The notes beneath the pieces are model-generated. The model did not search any database. It was given only the letters and a program-made list of their open reading frames with translations, and had not been told where the DNA came from. A DNA stretch of 64,000 nt, taken from the NCBI RefSeq assembly GCF_001545035.1, contig NZ_FCOJ02000013.1:81658-145657 (forward strand), read 5' to 3'. The translations under genes and the position numbers were made by a program. Below, in pieces: positions 52,991 to 62,535 of this stretch. This DNA comes from Caballeronia glebae (GTDB taxonomy: Bacteria; Pseudomonadota; Gammaproteobacteria; Burkholderiales; Burkholderiaceae). The stretch's first letter is position 1. Each line of letters opens with the position of its first letter.

Positions 52991-54358
52991 ATGTTTGAAA
53001 AAATTCTCATTGCGAACCGCGGCGAAATCGCGCTTCGCATCCAGCGCGCGTGCCGCGAACTGGGCGTCAAGACAGTCGTCGTCTATTCGGAAGCCGACAA
53101 GGAAGCGAAGTACGTCAAGCTGGCCGACGAAGCCGTCTGCATCGGACCGGCGCCTTCGAATCTCTCCTACCTCAACATGCCGGCGCTCATCAGCGCGGCC
53201 GAAGTCACCGACGCCGAAGCCATCCATCCCGGCTACGGCTTTCTCTCCGAGAACGCGGACTTCGCCGAGCGCGTCGAGCAATCGGGCTTCACGTTCATCG
53301 GCCCGCGTCCCGAGACCATTCGCCTGATGGGCGACAAGGTCACGGCCAAGCAGACGATGATCAAGACCGGCGTGCCGTGCGTGCCGGGCTCGGAAGGCGC
53401 CTTGCCGGACGATCCGCGCGAGATCGTGAAGATTGCGCGCGCGGTCGGCTATCCCGTCATCATCAAGGCTGCGGGCGGCGGCGGCGGCCGCGGCATGCGC
53501 GTGGTGCACACAGAAGCGGCGCTCGTCAACGCGGTGAACATGACGCGCGAAGAAGCGGGCCGCGCCTTCGGCAACCCGCAGGTGTACATGGAGAAGTTTC
53601 TCGAAAACCCGCGCCACATCGAGATTCAGATTCTGTCGGACTCTTTCCGCAATGCAATCTGGCTCGGCGAGCGCGACTGCTCCATGCAGCGCCGTCACCA
53701 GAAGGTGATCGAGGAAGCGCCTGCGCCGGGCATCGCGCGGCGGCTGATCGAGCGCATCGGCGACCGCTGCGCCGACGCCTGCAAGAAGATGGGCTATCTC
53801 GGCGCGGGCACGTTCGAGTTCCTGTACGAGAACAACGAGTTCTACTTCATCGAGATGAACACGCGCGTGCAGGTCGAGCATCCGGTTACGGAACTGATCA
53901 CGGGCGTCGATATCGTGCAGGAGCAGATTCGCATCGCCGCGGGCGAGAAGCTCTCGATCCGCCAGAAAGACATTCAGTTTCGCGGCCACGCGATCGAATG
54001 CCGCATCAACGCGGAAGATCCGTTCAAGTTCACGCCGTCGCCGGGACGCATCACGTCGTGGCACGCGGCGGGCGGCCCGGGCATCCGCGTCGATTCGCAC
54101 GCTTACGCCAACTACTTCGTTCCGCCGAACTACGATTCGATGATCGGCAAGCTGATCGCTTACGGCGCGACGCGCGAACAGGCGATCAATCGCATGCGCA
54201 TCGCGCTGTCGGAAATGGTCGTGGAAGGCATCTCGACGAACATCCCGCTGCATCGCGAGATGATGATCGACGCCAAGTTCGTCGAAGGCGGCACGAGCAT
54301 TCACTACCTCGAAAACAAGCTGGCCGCGCGCCAGGCCGCAGTCGCAGAAGAGTCTTGA
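52991..54358 (+). CDS. accC: acetyl-CoA carboxylase, biotin carboxylase subunit
   Basis: A 455-residue ATP-grasp enzyme that carboxylates biotin on AccB. Landmarks: [25 protein letters not shown], the [17 protein letters not shown] segment, the ATP glycine-rich loop [14 protein letters not shown], and [14 protein letters not shown] with the catalytic residues. The ATG at 52991 matches the family start exactly. The C-terminus ends shortly after [12 protein letters not shown]. prmA follows 25 bp downstream. Confidence 0.97.
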   Translation: MFEKILIANRGEIALRIQRACRELGVKTVVVYSEADKEAKYVKLADEAVCIGPAPSNLSYLNMPALISAAEVTDAEAIHPGYGFLSENADFAERVEQSGFTFIGPRPETIRLMGDKVTAKQTMIKTGVPCVPGSEGALPDDPREIVKIARAVGYPVIIKAAGGGGGRGMRVVHTEAALVNAVNMTREEAGRAFGNPQVYMEKFLENPRHIEIQILSDSFRNAIWLGERDCSMQRRHQKVIEEAPAPGIARRLIERIGDRCADACKKMGYLGAGTFEFLYENNEFYFIEMNTRVQVEHPVTELITGVDIVQEQIRIAAGEKLSIRQKDIQFRGHAIECRINAEDPFKFTPSPGRITSWHAAGGPGIRVDSHAYANYFVPPNYDSMIGKLIAYGATREQAINRMRIALSEMVVEGISTNIPLHREMMIDAKFVEGGTSIHYLENKLAARQAAVAEES

Positions 54359-54383
54359 AGCACGCTTTATTCAGAGAGATAGC

Positions 54384-55286
54384 ATGAGTTACCGGGAACT
54401 GATTGCCGAGCTGGATCGCGAGCACGCGGAAGCGCTGTCGGACGCGCTGCTTGAAGTCGGCGCGCTGTCAGTGTCGGTCGAGGACGCGGACGCCGACACG
54501 CCCGACGAGCAACCGCTCTTCGGCGAGCCGGGTCTCGTGCCCGAAAAGAGTGCGTGGAACCGCTCGCGGGTCGTCGCGCTGCTCGCCGAAGACGCCGATC
54601 CCGACGTGCTGCTCGCTGCGGCCGCGAACGAGATCGGACTCGCGGCGACGCCTTCGTTCACTGTGCGCGGCGTCGAGGACCAGGACTGGGTGCGTCTCAC
54701 GCAGTCGCAGTTCGATCCGATTTCCATCGGCGAGCGCATCTGGGTCGTGCCTTCGTGGCACGACGCGCCCGATCCGGACGCGCTCGTGCTCGAACTCGAT
54801 CCGGGGCTCGCGTTCGGCACCGGCAGCCATCCGACCACGCGGCTTTGCATGGAATGGCTGGAGCAATCGGTGAAGCCGGGGCAATCGCTGCTCGATTACG
54901 GCTGCGGCTCGGGCATCCTCGCGATTCTCGCGAAGAAGTGCGGCGCGGAACCGGTCGTCGGCATCGACATCGATCCGCAAGCGGTCGAGTCGGCGCGTCA
55001 GAACAGCGAGCGCAATCGCGCGGACGTGACCTACGGTTTGCCCGATGCGTGCCCAGCCGGCGAGTTCGATATCGTCGTCGCGAACATCCTCTCGAATCCC
55101 CTCAAGCTGATGGCGTCGATGCTCGCCGCAAAGGTGAAGCCGGGCGGCAGAATCGCGCTGTCGGGCGTGCTCGCGCGCCAGGCCGACGAGGTCGCGGCGG
55201 TCTATGCCAAGTGGATCGACATCGGCGTCTGGCGCGAGCACGAAGGCTGGGTATGCCTCGCGGGAACGCGGCGCGAAAGCCTTTAG
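54384..55286 (+). CDS. prmA: ribosomal protein L11 methyltransferase
   Basis: A 300-residue enzyme that trimethylates ribosomal protein L11. An N-terminal substrate domain ([35 protein letters not shown]) is followed by the SAM-binding domain with [38 protein letters not shown] and VANILSNPL. accC-prmA adjacency is conserved in many Proteobacteria. About 50 bp separate it from the zinc-ribbon gene downstream. Confidence 0.95.
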   Translation: MSYRELIAELDREHAEALSDALLEVGALSVSVEDADADTPDEQPLFGEPGLVPEKSAWNRSRVVALLAEDADPDVLLAAAANEIGLAATPSFTVRGVEDQDWVRLTQSQFDPISIGERIWVVPSWHDAPDPDALVLELDPGLAFGTGSHPTTRLCMEWLEQSVKPGQSLLDYGCGSGILAILAKKCGAEPVVGIDIDPQAVESARQNSERNRADVTYGLPDACPAGEFDIVVANILSNPLKLMASMLAAKVKPGGRIALSGVLARQADEVAAVYAKWIDIGVWREHEGWVCLAGTRRESL

Positions 55287-55336
55287 AATAGCGCCATCCT
55301 CCACGATCAGGCCGCAAGGCCAACGGCACTTCCTAT

Positions 55337-56653
55337 ATGGCGCTGGCAACCCGCTGCCCCCACTGCGACACCGTATTCAAGCTGGACCCGCACTTGCTCG
55401 CGCCGCATGACGGCCGCGTGCGCTGCGGCCACTGCCAGGAAGTCTTCGATGCCGCGCATCACCGCTTCGAGCTTCCGGACGAGCCGGCCGCGGCAGGCGT
55501 CGCTCAACACGCCGCGATCATCGACGATGATGCCGCCGTCGGTCCCGCGACGAGTTCGGGCGCAGGCCACGTGCCCGACGCCGATGCGCCCACGCATGTC
55601 ACGGCGCCGCCCGATGCACCGCTCAAGCCGCGTCGGTTCGCACCGCGCAACCTCGATTCCGCCAAGCATGCCGATACGCCGGGCGAGCAGCCACAGGCGG
55701 ATAGCGAGCGCACGGTCTATGCCGATGCTCCCGCGTTCGCGAACACCTCGGCGCAGCGAACCGCGCCGCCGCGCAGCGAGCCCGGGCAGACCGATGCCGC
55801 GAACGAGCCTTCCGCGCTGCCTTCGGAGCCCCCGCGCCTGAAGCAATTCGTCCGCGTCGACGCGACACACTCCAATGCCGCGAATTCCGCGCAAGCCGGC
55901 GATCTGCCGCTCGGCGAGCCGCCCGTCGCGCCGCTCGTCGGTCCTGTCGACGAGCGTGCCGAGCCGTTCATCGGACCGGTTCATGAGCCGGACGCGCCGC
56001 CCGCGGACGCCGCCCCGGAGCCCGCCGCACCTACCTGGCGCGACGACGCGGAGCCCGGTTTCGGCGCCAAGAAGCCGCCCGCCCCCGCTCGCCGCGTAAG
56101 CGCAAACGAAGCGTTTCCGGCCGTCCGCGAGTCGCGGGAGCCGCGTGCGCCGGTGCGTGGCCGCGCCGGCTCGGGAAAGGCCGGGCGCATCGCGGGCATT
56201 ATCGTCGCCGTGCTGCTGGCGTTGCTGTTGCTCGTGCAGCTGGCGTGGTGGCAGCGCGAAACCGTGATGGTCTTCGTGCCCGGCTCGCACACGCTCTACT
56301 CGGGTGTCTGCGAGCAGATCGGCTGCACGCTCTCGCCACCGCGCGACATCGACGGATTGCAGATCGAGAGCTCGGGGCTGCGTCAGGTCGACGGCCCGCA
56401 CAAGCTCGAACTGAAGCTCTCGCTGCGCAACCGCATGGACGTCGCGCTCGCGTATCCGGCGCTCGAACTCACGCTGCTCGACGACAAGAACAACGTGGCG
56501 ATCCGGCGCGTGCTCTGGCCGCAGGATTACGCGCGACCGGGTACGATATTCGCCGTCGGCCTCGCGCCGCAAAGCGCGCAACCGGTCATCGTCCGGCTGG
56601 ATACGGGCGACGCGGTGGCCGCCAATTATCGGGTTCAGGTCTTTTACCCGTGA
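55337..56653 (+). CDS. zinc-ribbon (MJ0042-type) and DUF3426 membrane protein
   Basis: A 438-residue protein. The N-terminal zinc ribbon has C7, C10, C30 and C33 in CPHCDTVF...[11 protein letters not shown] long disordered, Pro/Ala/Glu-rich region (about residues 45-270) follows, then one membrane helix near 282-303, then a C-terminal DUF3426 domain (about 305-438: [29 protein letters not shown]). Function is unknown. It sits in the prmA-tpx interval as in related genomes. Confidence 0.88.
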   Translation: MALATRCPHCDTVFKLDPHLLAPHDGRVRCGHCQEVFDAAHHRFELPDEPAAAGVAQHAAIIDDDAAVGPATSSGAGHVPDADAPTHVTAPPDAPLKPRRFAPRNLDSAKHADTPGEQPQADSERTVYADAPAFANTSAQRTAPPRSEPGQTDAANEPSALPSEPPRLKQFVRVDATHSNAANSAQAGDLPLGEPPVAPLVGPVDERAEPFIGPVHEPDAPPADAAPEPAAPTWRDDAEPGFGAKKPPAPARRVSANEAFPAVRESREPRAPVRGRAGSGKAGRIAGIIVAVLLALLLLVQLAWWQRETVMVFVPGSHTLYSGVCEQIGCTLSPPRDIDGLQIESSGLRQVDGPHKLELKLSLRNRMDVALAYPALELTLLDDKNNVAIRRVLWPQDYARPGTIFAVGLAPQSAQPVIVRLDTGDAVAANYRVQVFYP

Positions 56654-56771
56654 TGACGGGCAGGCGCGCGAACGCCGCCTGCCCCGGTTCCACACGACGC
56701 GCGTCACGGCCCTCGCGGTTCACCCACGCGCGATTTTCCCGTCAGCATCTGACAATTCTCTGGAGCGCAAC

Positions 56772-57272
56772 ATGAGTCAAGTTACCCTCGGCGGCAACCC
56801 CATCGACGTCAGCGGCACGTTCCCGGGCGCGGGCCAGCAGGCGCCCGAATTCACGCTCGTCGGCGCGGATCTCGGCGACGTCAAGCTCGCGAACTTCGCG
56901 GGCAAGCGCAAGGTGCTGAACATCGTGCCGAGTCTCGACACGCCGACCTGCGCCACCTCGACGCGCAAGTTCAACGAAGCGGCCGCGGGCCTGAGCGATA
57001 CGGTCGTCGTCGTGATTTCGGGCGATCTGCCGTTCGCCGCCAAGCGCTTCTGCACGACCGAAGGCATCGACAATGTCGTGACGGCATCGACGTTTCGCGG
57101 CCACGAATTCGCGCAGGCATACGGCGTCGACGTGACGAGCGGCCCGCTCAAAGGCCTGACCGCGCGCGCGGTCGTCGTGCTCGACCAGAACGACAAAGTG
57201 CTGCATTCGGAACTCGTGTCCGAGATCAAGGAGGAACCGAACTACGACGCAGCGCTCGCCGCGTTGAAGTAA
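56772..57272 (+). CDS. tpx: thiol peroxidase
   Basis: A 166-residue atypical 2-Cys peroxiredoxin of the periplasm/cytoplasm that reduces alkyl and hydrogen peroxides with thioredoxin. The peroxidatic cysteine is C60 in [18 protein letters not shown] and the resolving cysteine is C94 in [13 protein letters not shown], as in E. coli Tpx. The start [15 protein letters not shown] is the family standard. It appears monocistronic; no OxyR site was evident. Confidence 0.96.
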   Translation: MSQVTLGGNPIDVSGTFPGAGQQAPEFTLVGADLGDVKLANFAGKRKVLNIVPSLDTPTCATSTRKFNEAAAGLSDTVVVVISGDLPFAAKRFCTTEGIDNVVTASTFRGHEFAQAYGVDVTSGPLKGLTARAVVVLDQNDKVLHSELVSEIKEEPNYDAALAALK

Positions 57273-57389
57273 TCGTCGCGCCGGACCGCTTCCGACCGGA
57301 GCGGTCCGCGCATACGAGGCGCGGTGAACGCTCGCCGCGCGCCGTATGCGCATTTTTCTCCTCGGCCCCTATCTATAAGGACGTTCGCC

Positions 57390-58328
57390 TTGGCTACGCT
57401 TATCTGCGGCTCGCTCGCCTACGACAACATCATGACCTTCCAGGGCCGCTTCGGCGACCACATCCTGCCGGATCAGGTACACATGCTGAACATCAGCTTC
57501 CTGGTCCCGACGATGCGGCGCAACTTCGGCGGCTGCGCGGGCAACATCGCGTATGCGCTGAAGCTGCTCGGCGGCGACCCGAAGATCATGGCGACGCTCG
57601 GCGCGGCCGATTCGCAGCTCTACACGGACCGGCTCGACGCGCTCGGTTTGTCGAAGGAATACGTGCGCGTGCTGCCGGATCAACACTCGGCGCAGTGCTT
57701 CATCACGACCGATCTCGCGAACAACCAGATCACCGCGTTCCACCCCGGCGCGATGATGGAGTCGCATCTGAACCGCGCCGACGAAGCGCAGGGCGTCTCG
57801 CTCGGCATCGTCGCGCCCGACGGCGCCCAAGGCATGCGCGAGCACGCCGAAGGCTTGGCGCGCGCGGGCGTGCCGTTCGTGTTCGATCCGGGTCAGGGAT
57901 TGCCTATCCTTGAAGGCGTGGAACTTTGTCGCATGATTGAACTCGCCACCTACGTGGCGGTCAACGATTACGAAGCCAAGTTGTTGAGTAGCAAGACCGG
58001 CTGGTCGATCGAAGACATCAAGAGCCGCGTCGACGCCCTCGTGGTGACGCGTGGCGAACACGGCGCGCAGATCTATCATCGAGATGGCGTGGCCGACATT
58101 CCTGTCGTGCAGGCGCGCCAGGTGGTCGACCCGACCGGTTGCGGCGACGCATTCCGGGGCGGCCTGTTGTACGGCATCGAGAACAAGCTTGGCTGGGAAA
58201 AAACGGGTCGTCTCGCAAGTCTGATGGGTTCGCTGAAAATCGAACATCAGGGCCCGCAAACCTACGCGCCGACGCGCGCCGAAATTGAAGAGCGTTTCAA
58301 GCAGGCCTTCGGAAGCAGCCTGTTCTGA
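57390..58328 (+). CDS. nucleoside kinase of the PfkB/ribokinase family
   Basis: A 312-residue kinase closely resembling the B. thailandensis nucleoside kinase: ATLICGSLAYDNIMTFQGRFGDHILPDQVH, NFGGCAGNIAYALKLLGGDP, NNQITAFHPGAMM and the catalytic anion-hole motif DPTGCGDAFRGGLLYGIE. The homologue phosphorylates inosine, adenosine and guanosine. No ATG is available at the family start; I chose the TTG at 57390 with AAGG nine bases upstream, although an ATG 22 codons earlier is open. Fold and motif support are strong; substrate range is by homology. Confidence 0.9.
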   Translation: MATLICGSLAYDNIMTFQGRFGDHILPDQVHMLNISFLVPTMRRNFGGCAGNIAYALKLLGGDPKIMATLGAADSQLYTDRLDALGLSKEYVRVLPDQHSAQCFITTDLANNQITAFHPGAMMESHLNRADEAQGVSLGIVAPDGAQGMREHAEGLARAGVPFVFDPGQGLPILEGVELCRMIELATYVAVNDYEAKLLSSKTGWSIEDIKSRVDALVVTRGEHGAQIYHRDGVADIPVVQARQVVDPTGCGDAFRGGLLYGIENKLGWEKTGRLASLMGSLKIEHQGPQTYAPTRAEIEERFKQAFGSSLF

Positions 58329-58345
58329 ATGATTGGAGTGAAGGA

Positions 58346-58825
58346 ATGAAAATGGTAAGTCGTATCGCGCTGGCAATGGCGCTCGTCGGCTCGGTGGCGA
58401 TGACGGGCTGCGCCTACAACAGCAGCTCGTCTGACGTCTACACGGCGTCGCAGGCGCAGCGCGAAGAAACGGTGCGCCTGGCGACCGTCGAAAGCGTGCG
58501 CGGCGTGAAGATCAGTTCGAACAACGGCCAGCCTACGGGTCTCGGCACGATCGGCGGCGGTGCGCTCGGCGGCGTGGCGGCGGCGAGCGCGATCGGCGGC
58601 GGCAATGGCTCGATCATCGCGGGCATCATCGGCGGGCTGGCTGGCGCTGTCGCGGGCAACGCAGTCGAGAATAGCGTCGCGATGAAGAACGGTCTCGAAA
58701 TCACGGTACGTCTCGATAACGGCGACCTGCGCGCAATCACGCAGACCGCGAACGGCGAAGTGTTCCAGGCGGGCGAGCGCGTGCGTCTGTTGTCGAGCGG
58801 CGGCGTCACGCGCGTCACTCACTGA
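58346..58825 (+). CDS. outer membrane lipoprotein with glycine-zipper 2TM domain
   Basis: A 159-residue lipoprotein of the SlyB/17-kDa antigen type. The lipobox is MTGC (Cys22 after a hydrophobic signal). The glycine zipper (about residues 66-105: GLGTIGGGALGGVAAASAIGG...GGLAGAVAGNAVE) should insert in the membrane, and a soluble C-terminal part carries VRLDNGDLRAITQTANGEVF. It follows the nucleoside kinase by 17 bp, and a terminator stands after it. Confidence 0.9.
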   Translation: MKMVSRIALAMALVGSVAMTGCAYNSSSSDVYTASQAQREETVRLATVESVRGVKISSNNGQPTGLGTIGGGALGGVAAASAIGGGNGSIIAGIIGGLAGAVAGNAVENSVAMKNGLEITVRLDNGDLRAITQTANGEVFQAGERVRLLSSGGVTRVTH

Positions 58826-58887
58826 ACCTGAAGCATTCAGCGGAGGAATAGCGCCGCAAAGCTGAAGCGCTATCCCTATCCTGCACG

Positions 58888-58919
58888 AGCGCATACATCG
58901 AAAGATGCATGCGCTTTTT
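58888..58919 (+). terminator. terminator of the glycine-zipper lipoprotein gene
   Basis: Near-perfect stem AGCGCATACATC / GATGCATGCGCT (one mismatch) with a GAAA loop, followed by five T. It is 60 bp after the stop. Confidence 0.75.
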
Positions 58920-58976
58920 CTTTGGGCCCTGCATCGAGCAACGAGCGTGAGATGAAATTCGTTCGCCGAAACGAAA

Positions 58977-59008
58977 AACCCGCCGCCAGGTTCCCCCGGC
59001 GGCGGGTT
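58977..59008 (-). terminator. terminator of the histone H1-like gene
   Basis: Perfect 11-bp stem (AACCCGCCGCC / GGCGGCGGGTT); on the minus strand it is followed by TTTTTCGTTTC, about 70 bp past the stop. Confidence 0.85.
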
Positions 59009-59077
59009 CAGGCCGGGTAGGCCTACCCGGACTAAGGGCACAGCGCACTGTGCCTGGGTGCTGCCTACTGCGAGAGC

Positions 59078-59788
59078 TTACGGACGGCTGCCCGTCGGGA
59101 ACGGCCATGCCGCCGCCGGGTTCAACGCCGTCTTGACCGCAGCGGCCGGAGCCGGAGCAGGTGCCGATACGGTCGTTGCCGTCGTTGCAGGAGCGGCAGC
59201 CGTAGTCTTCTTCGCAGCAGCGGCCTTCTTGGCCGGAGCCTTTTTCGCGGGGGCCTTCTTCGCAGCAGGAGCAGCGGCAGGCGCAGGCGCAGCGGCTGCG
59301 GTCTTCGCAGCAGCCTTTTTCGCAGGAGCCTTCTTCGCTGCGGCCTTCTTCGCAGGCGCCTTTTTCGCAGGAGCCTTCTTCGCCGCGGCCTTCTTCGCAG
59401 GCGCCTTCTTCGCTGCGGCCTTCTTCGCAGGCGCCTTCTTGGCTGCAGCCTTCTTCGCCGCTACCTTCTTGGTCGCGACTTTCTTCGCTGCGGCCTTTTT
59501 CGCGGGCGCCTTCTTCGCCGCTACTTTCTTCGCAGCAACCTTCTTCGCCGCTACTTTCTTGGCAGCAACTTTCTTGGTCGCGACTTTCTTCGCTGCGACC
59601 TTCTTCGTTGCAACCTTCTTCGCTGCTACCTTCTTCGCCGCGACCTTCTTTGCCGCTACTTTCTTCGCTGCAACCTTCTTCACAGCGACCTTCTTGGCGG
59701 CAACCTTCTTCGCCGGAGCAGCCTTCTTCGCGGGGACTTTCTTCGCTGCAGCCTTCTTGGCGGCGGGTTTTTTCTTGGCAACTGCCAT
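59078..59788 (-). CDS. histone H1-like, Lys/Ala-rich nucleoid protein (HC1/AlgP type)
   Basis: A 236-residue extremely basic, low-complexity protein built almost wholly from repeats such as AAKKVAAKK and [10 protein letters not shown] between residues 3 and about 190; the C-terminal part is Ala/Pro-rich and ends GSRP. Such proteins bind DNA like the C-terminal tail of eukaryotic H1. The gene is next to nrdB on the same strand in this window, as in related Burkholderiaceae. The repeats make length variation between strains likely. Confidence 0.88.
   Translation of the reverse strand: MAVAKKKPAAKKAAAKKVPAKKAAPAKKVAAKKVAVKKVAAKKVAAKKVAAKKVAAKKVATKKVAAKKVATKKVAAKKVAAKKVAAKKVAAKKAPAKKAAAKKVATKKVAAKKAAAKKAPAKKAAAKKAPAKKAAAKKAPAKKAPAKKAAAKKAPAKKAAAKTAAAAPAPAAAPAAKKAPAKKAPAKKAAAAKKTTAAAPATTATTVSAPAPAPAAAVKTALNPAAAWPFPTGSRP
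59090..59780 (-). repeat. tandem coding repeats of the Lys/Ala-rich histone-like gene
   Basis: The gene is a string of degenerate 12-30 bp units encoding Lys-Lys-x-Ala-Ala blocks, with the recurring plus-strand sequence CTTCTTCGC or close variants. It causes a long spurious open frame on the opposite strand and is a likely source of replication-slippage variation and assembly errors. Confidence 0.8.
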
Positions 59789-60251
59789 GGTTTTTCTCCT
59801 TCAGGTTTCAGATGAGAGTCAGTTCAAACAACACCCTTCGTCAAAACCCGCTTCCCGCGTGTCGCCTTCTCGATAACGCACGCTACGAAGCGGATTATTC
59901 ATCGGCGTACGCTGATCCCACCTGCTTACGCTAATGAATACGGCAAGGCGCGCCGTGCCCCGAGGCACCGCGCGCCAAATTGAGTCAGCACCGCATCTTC
60001 GCGGCGCCGGCCATCGCTTGATCGAGCCAGCGAGCATGCCGCTGGCATTTTCCGGGGGGAAGTTTGCCCATCCCTTTTCAGGGAGCGCAAAACGCCTGTC
60101 TTCTATTCGGACCACATGGCCCGCCAAGTCAGTAGGCGCACTTTGCATCAGGCGACCGTTCTCCTAAACCTTGTCGGCCGGGCGCGCGTGAGCGACACGC
60201 TGCTGCCCGTCCATCCCATCGATTTCGTCTGCAACACGTCCTGGATTTTTA
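59789..60251. other. intergenic region between nrdB and the histone-like gene
   Basis: A 463-bp gap with no recognisable protein. It holds an imperfect hairpin with 13-bp arms at 59947-59976 (GGCGCGCCGTGCC and GGCACCGCGCGCC, one mismatch), without a T tract. The histone-like gene's own promoter should lie here; I could not point to it with confidence. Confidence 0.5.
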
Positions 60252-61493
60252 TTATTCCCAGGTGAGCGCGCCGCCGGTTTGATACTCAATCACGCGTGTC
60301 TCGAAGAAGTTGCGTTCCTTCTTCAAGTCGATCATTTCGCTCATCCACGGGAACGGGTTTTCCTCGTTCGGGTAGAGCGGGTCCAGTCCGATCTGCTGGC
60401 AACGCCGGTTGCAGATGAACCGAAGGTAGCTCTTGAACATCGACGCGTTCAGGCCGAGAACCCCGCGCGGCATGGTGTCTTCAGCGTAACGATATTCAAG
60501 TTCGACAGCCTGCTTGAAGAGCTCGCGAATCTCGGCCTTGAACTCGGCCGTCCAGAGTTGCGGCTCTTCCAGCTTGATCTGGTTGATGAGGTCGATGCCG
60601 AAATTGCAGTGCATCGATTCATCGCGGAGGATGTACTGATATTGCTCGGCCGCGCCCGTCATCTTGTTCTGACGACCCAGCGCCAGAATCTGCGTGAAGC
60701 CTACATAGAAGAACAGCCCTTCCATGATGCAGGCAAACACGATCAGCGACTTCAGCAATTTCTGGTCCGCTTCCAGCGTGCCAGTGGTGAAGGCCGGATC
60801 GGTCAGCGTCTGGATGAACGGAATGAGGAACTCGTCCTTGTCACGGATCGACTTGACCTCGTGATACGCGTTGAAGATCTCGCTTTCATCGAGGCCCAGC
60901 GATTCGACGATGTACTGGTACGCGTGCGTGTGGATCGCCTCTTCGAACGCCTGGCGCAGCAGGAACTGGCGGCACTCCGGAGCGGTGATGTGACGGTACG
61001 TGCCGAGCACGATGTTGTTCGCGGCGAGCGAGTCGGCCGTGACGAAGAAGCCGAGGTTGCGCTTGACGACGCGGCGCTCGTCGTCCGAGAGACCGTTCGG
61101 GTCTTTCCACAGGGCGATGTCGCGCGACATGTTCACTTCCTGCGGCATCCAGTGGTTCGCGCAGCCGGCGAGGTATTTCTCCCACGCCCACTTGTACTTG
61201 AACGGGACCAGCTGATTGACGTCGGTCTTGCCGTTGATGATGCGCTTGTCGGCGACATTGACGCGCGCTTCGCTCGGAGCGGCGATCGCGCCGGCGGAGG
61301 GCATGGCGGCTGCGGGCGGAACGAAACCATCGGAGAAGATGTTATCCGCCTGAGCAGTCTGATGGGCAGCTTGGAGAGCCGCAGCTTGCGCTGCCTGCGT
61401 ACCGAAAGTCGTGCCTTGGGCGTTACGCAACGGGTTCTGTTGCGGAGCGCTCGAGGGAGCTACGGCAGTGGTCTCGTCATCCCAGTTGAGCAT
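60252..61493 (-). CDS. nrdB: class Ia ribonucleotide reductase, beta subunit
   Basis: A 413-residue di-iron subunit that supplies the tyrosyl radical for dNTP synthesis. Iron ligands visible are D154, E185 and H188 in [11 protein letters not shown], and the later E and H in RDESMHCNF; the radical tyrosine is Y192, at the same +4 spacing after the His as in E. coli R2. An Ala/Gln/Pro-rich N-terminal extension of about 80 residues precedes the conserved core, and the C-terminus lacks a longer tail. nrdA is not next to it; see the findings. Confidence 0.95.
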   Translation of the reverse strand: MLNWDDETTAVAPSSAPQQNPLRNAQGTTFGTQAAQAAALQAAHQTAQADNIFSDGFVPPAAAMPSAGAIAAPSEARVNVADKRIINGKTDVNQLVPFKYKWAWEKYLAGCANHWMPQEVNMSRDIALWKDPNGLSDDERRVVKRNLGFFVTADSLAANNIVLGTYRHITAPECRQFLLRQAFEEAIHTHAYQYIVESLGLDESEIFNAYHEVKSIRDKDEFLIPFIQTLTDPAFTTGTLEADQKLLKSLIVFACIMEGLFFYVGFTQILALGRQNKMTGAAEQYQYILRDESMHCNFGIDLINQIKLEEPQLWTAEFKAEIRELFKQAVELEYRYAEDTMPRGVLGLNASMFKSYLRFICNRRCQQIGLDPLYPNEENPFPWMSEMIDLKKERNFFETRVIEYQTGGALTWE

Positions 61494-61530
61494 AAATTCT
61501 CACCATCAATTTAGATCGGTTTGTACCATC

Positions 61531-61565
61531 TTTTCATGAGCGATAAAAGAGTTTGCTCATGAAAA
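61531..61565. repeat. perfect inverted repeat in the nrdB leader
   Basis: Arms TTTTCATGAGC (61531-61541) and GCTCATGAAAA (61555-61565), 11 bp, no mismatch, 13-bp loop. It ends 38 bp before the nrdB start codon on the minus strand. Confidence 0.85.
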
Positions 61566-62109
61566 TTCTCGTTTTCATGCGATTTAGATTCGACGTTGCT
61601 ACCTGCATACAACACTTGGCTCGAAGCTGTGTGTGTGAAGCTCGAAGCGACATCTCTTGAATCGAGTGTGAAGCGGTCCTGATCGAGTGACCTTCAAGAC
61701 ATCGCAGCGTGCTCTCGCGTAACTTCATCGCTGCTCTGGAAGCCTTGTTGCATAAGCCTTTGCGGACGATGCTCCGGGCACGATGCGAAGCGCCCCGCGC
61801 TTCATTGCGAACATCGGCTCGATGCTGTGCCGCGAAGCGCGAAGGCATCGAAGCGTGACTCGCTTCGATCATCGATCGATGTCTCTCGTCGACCACGCGA
61901 TGCGATGCAAAACATGTGTCGAAAATCGATGAACGCGCGCTCGACTTTGCCACCTTCACTCGCTCGTCTTCGATGCGCTTCGATGTGTGTGATCGAACGC
62001 ACTTTGCATCGCTCGATACACGCTGACGCAAGCATATCGATGGACCTTTAAAGCCTGCTACGCGCGTCGAATTCGTTGCCGAAGTCTAGCATTTGACGCC
62101 TCGTATTTC

Positions 62110-62156
62110 CACAATATATTGTGCTTGCAAATCTCGCCGATACAACCTATAGCGTG
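62110..62156 (-). promoter_or_regulatory. NrdR-like box pair upstream of nrdB
   Basis: CACAATATATTGTG (62110-62123) is a perfect palindrome and matches the NrdR box pattern acaCwAtATaTwGtgt. A degenerate copy, ACAACCTATAGCGTG (62142-62156), stands 33 bp away, close to the three-turn spacing usual for NrdR box pairs. They lie about 620 bp from the nrdB start, so either transcription starts here with a very long leader or another element lies between. Confidence 0.6.
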
Positions 62157-62200
62157 CTTACGCGGCGATCCGTCTCACTCGAAAAGACCTCGTGCGAACC

Positions 62201-62413
62201 TCATCGGCCTCGCAACGGATCGAGCAGCGAGCGCAGATTGTTGTGATCGATCTCGTGCATCAACGCGAGCAGACTGCCGAGTTTCCCCTCTGGAAAACCC
62301 TCACGCGCGAACCACGCGAGATAGTGACCGGGCAGATCCGCGATGAGTCTGTCCTTGTATTTGCCATAGGGCATGGTCTGCGTGACGAGACGCTGCAGGT
62401 CCTGCGGGTCCAT
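62201..62413 (-). CDS. DUF3820 family small protein
   Basis: A 70-residue protein: MPYGKYKDRLIADLPGHYLAWFAREGFPEGKLGSLLALMHEIDHN is the DUF3820 core (also called putative quorum-sensing-regulated virulence factor). Function is unknown. GAGGAG lies about ten bases before the ATG. It is divergent from the MFS transporter. Confidence 0.85.
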   Translation of the reverse strand: MDPQDLQRLVTQTMPYGKYKDRLIADLPGHYLAWFAREGFPEGKLGSLLALMHEIDHNNLRSLLDPLRGR

Positions 62414-62428
62414 CGCTTCTTCACTCCT

Positions 62429-62444
62429 CGTTCAATGTTGAACG
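62429..62444. promoter_or_regulatory. palindromic operator candidate between DUF3820 and the MFS gene
   Basis: CGTTCAA-TG-TTGAACG is a perfect 7-bp-arm palindrome in the divergent promoter region. Its size and symmetry fit MarR- or TetR-type repressor sites that often control drug efflux pumps. No such regulator gene is in view. Confidence 0.5.
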
Positions 62445-62535
62445 CACCACGCAGCGCGCTTCGATCCTTCAGCGATTGCTGCATATCGGTGCCATAATCG
62501 CCGCTCTTGCCGCCAAGAGCCGTTCGCGAATCTCC

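Larger units (their letters stand above)
61494..62200. other. long TCGA-rich nrdB upstream region
   Basis: A 707-bp gap between nrdB and the DUF3820 gene. Frames in it (one of about 165 codons on the minus strand) look non-coding: composition is Ser/Arg/His/Cys-rich without any recognisable motif. I count about 18 TCGA tetramers in 560 bp where 2-3 would be expected by chance. It has a perfect hairpin close to nrdB and NrdR-like boxes near its far end. Confidence 0.6.

Noticed and set aside
59058..59876. Plus-strand frame of about 270 codons made of Phe/Ala/Thr repeats
   Set aside because: It is the mirror of the Lys/Ala-rich histone-like gene; codon bias and the terminator support the minus strand.
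61534..62031. Minus-strand frame of about 165 codons upstream of nrdB
   Set aside because: Composition (Ser, Arg, His, Cys) and lack of motifs or a ribosome site speak against a protein; it reads through the TCGA-rich leader. I kept the region as non-coding.
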